Assembly: GCA_920105625.2 (NCBI GenBank) | Contig: OV050033.1 | Coordinates: 54,394,780-54,458,779 of the forward strand | DNA: 64,000 nucleotides | Source: Clusia tigrina | Lineage: Eukaryota; Arthropoda; Insecta; Diptera; Clusiidae | Direction: 5' to 3' | Part shown: positions 39,301 to 48,581 of the stretch, piece after piece | Layout of the letters: each line of letters begins with the position of its first letter | Position numbering within the stretch: the first letter of the stretch is position 1 | Made by a program: the position numbers and the translations under genes | The notes under the pieces: model-generated | The model's input: only the letters and a program-made list of their open reading frames with translations | What the model was told of the DNA's origin: nothing | Databases searched by the model: none

Positions 39301-42300
39301 CTGCTGGAGAATCCGCCAAAGAATCCGGTGCTGCAGACGCCACCACAAATTAAAACCATACCCGACATCACCTCTTCGAGTGTGAATCGCGTCAGTTCCA
39401 CTCACAGCACTATTGGCAACACTCCGGCAACTAGTCTTGGCATGCTGCCCAAAAGCACCGCTCTTACAACGACACAAGCGAGCGTCACCAATACCGTCGG
39501 CGGAGGACGCGGCGGCGGGGGTGGTCGCAAGCAGCCTTCCGACGCCTACCTCACTCAGCAGCAGCAACAGCAACAGCAGAGCATGACCGCTTCGGCTGTG
39601 GTGGCTGCTGCCAACCTACAACGACCTCAACAGCCGCCGCAGATGAGTTTTGCGGCGGTTGAGCACTCCTTCGCCACTCCTCCACACAATACAACTGCTA
39701 CCTCAGCCACAGCTGTCGCTGCCACGTCAACGGTAACCTCGCAAACGGTGACGCAGTTACCAACCTCGTTCAGCGCAGCCGACATCGATCCCGAATTGTC
39801 GAAAATACTCGACAGCGTCATGGACTATGTCAACGATGATCAACCTTTTGTGCCGAGTACTCCCACTGCCGTAGCGGGTCTCACCCCCCAAGAGATCAAC
39901 GAACGCATGGCGATTAGCGCCATCCAAAAGTCACTCATGGTGGAAACGTCGGCGTTCGGGGCGCGAGCTCAGGCTCAATACCAACAGCAGCCTCAACCGC
40001 CTGCCTATCCCGGCAATCTGCTCGCCAGCTTGACGCAACAGCAGCAGCAGCAACAGCAACAACAGCAGCAACAGATGCTGCAAATGTTGCGCAATAGCCA
40101 GGCGGCCGGACAACAGCAGCAGACGTCGATGCAGCAAATGCTGGAAGCAATGCGCGCAAATGCCAACCAAGTTAGTATGGACATGGTGTAGAAAATAACC
40201 AGAGTCCCAATCTTAAAGATCAGTGAAGGGATTAAATATAAGAAGCAATTAGGGGAAGAGGAAAATACACTTATTCATTATTTACACACTCTCTCTCTCT
40301 CTGTTGAAATGTATAGTTTATTCTTGGTAAGACACACTAAGAACCTTCTTGACAATCTTCTTGACAACCTTCTTCAGAACCTTTCCCAAAACGTTCTTCA
40401 GAATCTTCGCCAATGATTCTATCAGCTAAGAGTACAGGAGAGCCACTGTATTTTTTGTGGAGTGTTCTGAATACACACACAAAACCTTCGTAAGAATCTT
40501 CGTGGCAACCTTCTTGGGAACTTTCATGAGACTCTTCTTGAGAATCTTCGCCAATATTAAAAGAACTGAGAATAAATGAGAGTGTCACCGTATATTTTTT
40601 AAAACATGTTCTCAAAAAACATTAAGAACCTACTTGAGAACCTTTCCGACAACTTTCTTGGGCACTTTCTTCAGATCCTTCTTGAAAATCTTCGCCAAAT
40701 ATAAAAAGAACTAAGATAAAAAGAGAGTTTCACCTTTTTTTTAGATGTGTTCTCAAAACACTCTCAAAACCTTCTTGAGAAATTTCTTGACATCTTTAAT
40801 AAATGAGAGTGCTAATGTATTTGTTGACATGTAGAGAATGTTCACATTACATGGAGTAGAATATTCTTACGAAGCATTACATAAAACAAATCGATGAACT
40901 TCCATATTCGGATTCCTCCTATTTCTTATATTATGGTTTAGGTAGGGTGCACATCCACGTTTCAGTTACATTCGTGTGCATCGTCCCTTAGCATTTATCA
41001 TGATCCTGATTCTAATATCAAACATTCGCAGGGCTTTCAGCGTCCACCGCCCATGTATACGGCTCGCGGCCGTGTGCCCATGAATGCGGTGGCAACGGCA
41101 GGCGGGGGTGTGATGCCGACGCCACAACAATATCGCACACTGCGACAACAACAACTCGCTGCCCAGCAAAAGGAACGTCTCTTGCAGCAACAACAAAAGC
41201 AGCAGCTGCTGGTGCCCGAGAATGCGACCGCGCGCAGTGATCAGTTGTGTAAGTACTCAACGGAAACGTAGCCAGAATGCTTGTGCAGTTTAAAGTTTCT
41301 TGTCGACAGGTCTCAATCCAGGCATCAACAACATCGGCAATCTGCTGAACACCACAGTGGCGCCAAATGTCTCCCTGTCACGCACCAATTTGCCGCCGGA
41401 TTCACAGCTGAGCCCGAACTTCACGCAAACCATGCTGCATCAGCAGCTCAGTCCGGGGCAGCGCAATGCGCCGTTTAGTCCACAGCCAAATCAAGGTATG
41501 TAAAAGAGGGACAATCTTTTGGCGGTTTTTAATTTGGCCGCATTTCCAAATGCTCATTAATAACACCTCTAAAATCCTTTCAACCCCTTTTCAGGTTACG
41601 CGCCACAGTTTCCACAAAATGCGCAACGTCTCTCACCGCAACAGCAGCAGCAAGTGTTGTCCCAGCAGGCGGCCAATGTTCAGCAACAGCAACAACAGCA
41701 GCAGCAACAACAGCAGCAGCAACAGCAACAGCAGCTTGCATTCCAGGCAGCACAAGCAGCTCAGGCCGCACAGGCGGCACAAGCTGCTGGAAATAGCGCG
41801 GGCCAATTATCACCACGACAACCGCCTTTCGTAGGCGGCACAGGTGTGCAATCGCCCGTCATGTCCAATGCCTCGCCGCAGTGGGCGGCAGCAGCTGCTG
41901 CTGCGGCTGCTGGAAACGTAGCCGCCAATACGGCGCAACGTGGACACACGCTGCAACAGCACAACCCGATGTTAAGCGCGCAACTGCAGGTAGGAGTTGC
42001 CTTTAGATTTCCATAACGAATGCTCTTCCTCACTTAACTCTTGGCTTCTGTTAGGGTGTCAGTCCATACAATGCTCGCCAATATCAGCAGAACCAGCGAC
42101 GTGGTTTGAACTCTCCTAGCGGTGCAGTGCCGGGCGGTGCTGCGGTATCCGCACCAGTGTTACAGCGGCAGAGCTCATTTCAAGCTGGCGACAGCTTTTC
42201 GGGGCCACCCAACTCACCATCGCCTCAGTCGCCGTACGGAGCTGGGGCCAATGTGTTCCAGCAGCAGCAAATGCAGCGCATGCAGCGTCAAACTAGTGTG

Positions 42301-45300
42301 CCGCAGGCCACCCAACACTTGCCGGGTACGTAAATGTTGTATGATAAGGTTCTTCTGTTTTGTAGGGGGCTACTGCGTCTTCTCATTTAGTATGCAAACC
42401 CTGACTCTAAACGTCTTACTCTATGCCAAATGGCAGCCTCTGCCAATGTAAAAACCAAACTCACCATAATTTGGTAGCCAAAGCAATAGTTTGAAGTTCC
42501 TATAAATTTTATAGGAAACTCTCATGTTATTGTTAATTAAAAAATTTTGTTGTTACACGATTTCCCAAGCTTCAATAATTTAATTGGCTGCCACCGCAGC
42601 TTTCCAAAGTAAATGCTTCTGTTATTATAGCAAATTTTGCCCATAACGCTTTAATTTATAGGAACATTTTTGAAATAAATATTTACAAAATAACTTCACA
42701 ATCCTCTTAAGTGGCTTTGTTTAGAAGCCGCAATGAACTTGTACATTAATTTAAAAAAAAAAAACAACAACAACTCCAATAACAATATCTGGCATAATTG
42801 TGTATGCTATAAAATGTTTATAGCAGATTTTTTATATCATCCCACCAAACATATAACTCGAAATTTTACTAAAATGCAGCACGCTCACACGTTTCTTTCG
42901 CTCAAATAAATTAACAAACAGGCTCACCACGCCAATTCGGTTCCTCTACCAACCACGATAATGTTAGCGGTAATGGCGCCGCCATTAGCATTGGCATCAA
43001 CGGCGTTGTACCGGGCAATGGCGGTGGCGGCGGCGGCGTAGGCGTAGGCGTTGGCTTTAACAGCATGATGTACAATAATATGCAACATGCTGCTGCGTCA
43101 CAGGGACCACAGCCGCCAAATGATTTTTATGGTCGCACGCAGACCGGTAAGCGGAACATACAAATATACAAATGCAATTTACATATACATGTGTACATAC
43201 TCGTAACTACCCACTACTACATAAGCGGTGTTTACATGAATCCACTCACCCACCCCCAACCACCCATAACATATATAAACGCACTCACACTACCACCAAC
43301 CTACACATCCACCCACCCACATACCCACATACCCTCATACCCATCCAAGTATACATGCAGTTGCATATACAACTGAGCACCAGCGCGATCGTGACACGAT
43401 GGATACACTATTGGTTTATGTGGTGACTTGAGTACTGAAGGAGAAACCAGAGAATCCCACCACCGAAGCAGAGGATACCCCCACCACCGAAACAGAGGAT
43501 AACACCACCGAAGCAGAGGATACCACCACCGAAGTAGAGCATACCACCACCGCAACAGAGGTTAACACCACCGAAGTAGAGGATACCACCAACGAAGCGC
43601 GATCGTGACACGATGGATACACTATTGGCTTTTGTGGTGACGTGAGTACTGAAGGAGGAGCCAGAGAATCCCACCACCGAAGCAGAGGATACCACCAGCG
43701 AAGCTGAGTATCCCACCACCGAAACAGAGGATACCACCAACGAAGCAGAGGATACCACCACCGAATCAGAGGATACCACCAGCGAAGCAGAGTATCCCAC
43801 CACCGAAGCAGAGAATACCACCACCGAAGCAGAGCATACCACCACCGAAACAGAAGATAACACCACCGAAGCAGTGCATACCACCACCATCGTACATCCA
43901 ATCGCATTCCTTTGTGTAACGTTCTATGAGTCTGAACACAACAGTGTATTTCACCGTGCTTCGTGTCCGTTCGTGCTTAGTTGTGTCCGCAGCCTAACAT
44001 AGACACGCAAACTGCCACTCCACTGCGCTTACATTTGTGTTTCATGAATTTGTCGTGCATTTTGTGTAAAAATAAAACCGGTCTCATAATCTCTGTATAT
44101 TTTGGGATCTTTTCCACCTACCACCAAACTCCACCACATGCCACCAATTGCTCCAAGTGTAAATAATCCTTAATATATGTTAAACTATTTGAATTGTTGT
44201 AAATATTGTATTCCTATTGTCATGTGTACATTATATTATGGTATCAAATGTTTATTGAGCTAGTTATAGGATTGTTTGTATATCTTATTATAGTGTCCTA
44301 TAAAATATCTGTGGAACCTAGCTATAAGATTGTTTGTGTACCGCCATCGACACTCATTTCACTGACTTCACATAAGCATTTAACATCAACACACTAACCA
44401 AACGTAGAGTGACTGGCAAGTAGGTTCGCGTTCTCCTTATGAGGGACCATAGTTCTACCATATTAGACAAACCCTATCACTAAGGTAAGGTCAGGTGACT
44501 AACTATGCACAGTGATTTAATCCCAGAAAGTGCTCCAAGGATCATGGGAAAACTACGGTATGGTACTTTAACGGATCTACACAAGATGGTCAAATCCTTG
44601 CTATAAAAAATATGTAGTACATTTTTCTCTTATATTTCATATCATGAATAAAGCTTCAAATGGCTGGACTTTTGAAAGGGAATGGGATTTGTGTCTTATG
44701 CGGTATCACATGGCCTAAGTGTGCCTTTTAGCGACCGCTCAACCTATCTCAACATATCTTCATATCATAACAATCACCACGTTTGGCATTAGTTCAGTTA
44801 TATTGGTGCTCTAAGACTTGACCTACGATGATGCTCTATTTTGATGGAATCTCCATATCTGCCCTTATAAAATTATATGTTTTGATCTGCCTCTTGTTCA
44901 ATTTATGAGTACACTACAAATGAACTATTATTTGATTGATGGATTTCACTGTAATCGTTAACAATAATTATCTCAAAAGCAATACAAGTCCAACCATTGC
45001 TAACACGATGATCTTAAATTAGAATCAATACTTAAAATAATCATATTCTTGAAGAGCTCACAAAGGAAACCTTTAGCGAGATTATTTATACTAATAATAT
45101 TACAAAAATTCTCTGATTATAATCGGTTGTGTACATTATTTTTCTAAGGATGATGCGTACATATAATACCCTTAACAGCAGTGTTATGTAGAACAAAAGT
45201 AGCCTTCGTCGACAAACTTATCCTTAAGATATATATATATATATATAATCATTTAAGTTTTACTTAATATGGGTTCCGATACTTATGGACAGAAGGCAGT

Positions 45301-46792
45301 TCACTAGAAAGGGTACTAAGTTTCAGTTGGAACTGCTAACGTGGGTACATTCAATACTATGTCTACCTATAAGCTGACTACTAATCTCGGAGGCCATCAA
45401 GAAAACCAAGATAAGATGGAACAGAGAATCAACAAGCAAAGTAAAGGGACATATACTAAAACTGTTTCATCAACGGTTCAAAAAACTTCTATTGATTTAT
45501 AGTGAAAATAGGGGGGGGATGATAATCAGCTTTTGCCGGGAGTTTTTATGCAGCATGGGGCTCAGATTTACAATAAATAAGTGGGAAACACTCGATTAGA
45601 AAATGTCTCTCAACTCAGCCTGTTGCAACATACTTCTTTATAAGTTAAATTGTGACTCTATTAGGTTCTTCATCATCAATAGTGATCGACGATGACCATT
45701 GACTGTTTAAAGATATTTTATCATAAAAAATTATCCTTCATGACTCTATAAGGTTGCTTCATCCTGATTAGTGATCCACCATTACTGTAGACGGTTGCTC
45801 CATCTTGAAGAAAGATCAACCATCTTGAATGATGATCCAACATAACTTCTTAGGATTGCTTCTTCATAAATAATGATCCACCATGACTGTATAAGGTGGC
45901 TTCATCATGAATAATGATCCAACATGACTGCATAAGATTGCTTCATCTTGAAGAATGATACACAATGACTGCTTAAGGTTGCTTCATCATAAAGAATGAC
46001 CAACTAGAATGATAATCCAACATAACTACATAAGATTGCTTCTGCATAAATAATGATCCACCTTGACAGTATAAGGTTGCTTCATCTTGAAGAATGATCA
46101 ACAATGACTGCTGAAGATTGGTTCATCTTAAAGAATGATCAACCATCATGGATGATGTTCCAAAATGACTTCATAAGATTGCTTCATCATAAATAATGAT
46201 CCACCTTGACTGTATAAGGTTGCTTCATCTTGAAGAATGATCCACCATGACTGCTGAAGATTGGTTCATCTTAAAGAATGATCAACCATCATGTATGATG
46301 TTCCAACGTGACTTCATAAGATTGCTTCATCATAAATAATGATCCACCTTGACAGTATAAGGTTGCTTCAGCTTGAAGAATGATCAACCATGACTGCTGA
46401 AGATTGGTTCATCTTAAAGAATGATCAACCATCATGGATGATGTTCCAACATGACTTCATAAGATTGCTTCATCATAAATAATGATCCATCTTGACTGTA
46501 TAAAGTTGCTTTGACTCTATAAGGTTTTTTCATTCTGATTATTGATCCACCAAGACTGTAGAAGGTTGCTTCATCATGAATAATGATCCAGCATGACTGT
46601 ATAAAGTTGCTTCATCTTGAAGAATGATCCACCATGACTGCTTAAGGTTGCTTCATCATTAAGAATTATCAACTTGACTGATGATCCACCAGGACTTCAT
46701 AGGATTGCTGCATTATAAATACGTTTTATACCCTTGCCATTAGATCCGAAACCAATCCTATAATAGTTTTATATATATATCTATATATATAA

Positions 46793-46876
<84 letters not shown>

Positions 46877-48474
46877 GAATGAATATGCAAGAATTTTACT
46901 TTAGAGAAAATGCATATTTTATGCGTATTTATATTGACATCTTCGAAATTTTGCATACTTTATGCCTGATGCTATAATAAATGATCATAATTTTTATAGC
47001 TTATTCATATTTAGTCACCTGAATGAAGATTCATTTTTTATACGAAAAGACCACTTTTTATTTCGATTGTTTTCTAATTTATGTTATTCTTCTTTTCTAC
47101 ATGCTATAATTTTTATAGCAAATAGTTTTGAATAGATTTTTAAGTAAAAGTTTATAATTTTACTGGTACTATAAATGCGGAAATATTTTAGTAGAACCCT
47201 TTTATACCATAATTAGGTAGTTTCGTTTCACTTAAATTTTTATAGCAAGTTTATTTTAGATATAATTGAAAAATAATTGAATATCCAGTCTGCAACTACC
47301 TCCCTCTGATATGTTTAATTCGACTTTAATATGGTATTAAATGTTTCTAATTAGCAAATTAATTAGTCATTGAATTAGCAAATATTCTTCTCAATGACTA
47401 TTACGAAATTTTATTAAGTTGGAGTTATCAGATATACATGCGGTCCTTTGCTCACCCGCGAACCATAGGAATTAATTATTATTATTGTCAGATATATTCA
47501 CGCTAAAATTTCCCACCCAAAATTCTGGTGATTGTCCATCACCACTGCTGATGGTAGAACCCAGTTTATAGAACTCATATTTATATACTTTTGTTTTGAC
47601 GACTGACATTTATGAAGAATCGGCGGAGACACCACTTACATCCCACTTTAGACTGCTATAATTATTTATAGCTTTTTCTTCACCTGTTTTGATATTCTCA
47701 AAATTCATGATTGCTCTGTAAGTTGCTGAAATTTGTATAGTTACCCTTGCCCTCTTTTACTACTTGGAAATATCCTTTCTACACACCCCACATCATTTCT
47801 ACTTGGTTCATATATTTATGTTTATGTTTGTATTTTATTTAGATTTATAAGAATTTGTGATTCATATAAAAACTTGCTAACACCTCATTTAGTTGGCGAC
47901 TCTCTATATAAGAAACCTTGACACACACATACATACACATCCAATCATACATACATACCAACACTCACACACATTTTCTCATATTACACGCTTTCTTTCT
48001 GTCTGTTGTTTTCTGTTTATTTTCTTTTCTATTTCAAGAACACTTTCTTTGGTTTTGTTGTATTTATTTAACTATGTTTTATGTTTTTATGTCCTCTGAA
48101 AGTTGCCATAACTTTATAGCAAACCGTCAGTCCTTTTATGCACCCTTGTAACTAAAAAGTGTTAATAACATTTGAAAAATCTCGTCCATAAAATTTGCGT
48201 TGTTTTCTGTGCTATTTCTATAATTTTGCAATAATTGTTTCTTTTTGCAGCTGGCAACTCTGCAAACTCCTCGGAATTTGTGAAACAGGAGCTGCGCGCT
48301 GTTGTTAGCGGTCGTGCGCAACAACAAACTGCCGCGGCGGCTGCAGCTGCAGCTAATGCCGCTGCTGCTGCTGCCGCCGCTGGTGGTGGTGGCAGCGGTG
48401 GCAACGGCATACCGGGTGGGGGCCAACAGGGACCAATGGTTGGTAATAGTAGTACAAATCCACTTGGCATGACA

Positions 48475-48506
<32 letters not shown>

Positions 48507-48549
48507 ACAACAACAACAACAACAGCAGCAACAGCAACAGCAACAACAA

Positions 48550-48581
<32 letters not shown>

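Larger units (their letters stand above)
43147..48250 (+). other. tai: 5.1-kb taiman intron rich in minisatellites
   Basis: Donor gtaagc at 43147, acceptor ttgcag at 48250, phase 1. It contains a 21-nt array (43440-43880), a 143-bp-period array (about 45.7-46.7 kb), a long (TA)n tract and recurrent TGCTATAA/TTATAGCA palindromes. No coding exon was recognised inside it; the open frames on both strands at 43.4-43.9 kb come from the 21-nt array. Confidence 0.75.

Noticed and set aside
41466..41834. Open frame of 122 codons over the taiman polyQ exons
   Set aside because: Shadow frame crossing an intron; the coding frame is fixed by splice phase on both sides.
43408..43907. Two overlapping minus-strand open frames of about 160 codons
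   Set aside because: They are by-products of a 21-nt array with no stop; the peptide is a monotonous repeat and the region is a taiman intron.
45690..46720. Regular repeats that might suggest a CRISPR array
   Set aside because: Units are contiguous and mutually similar without unique spacers, in a eukaryotic intron.
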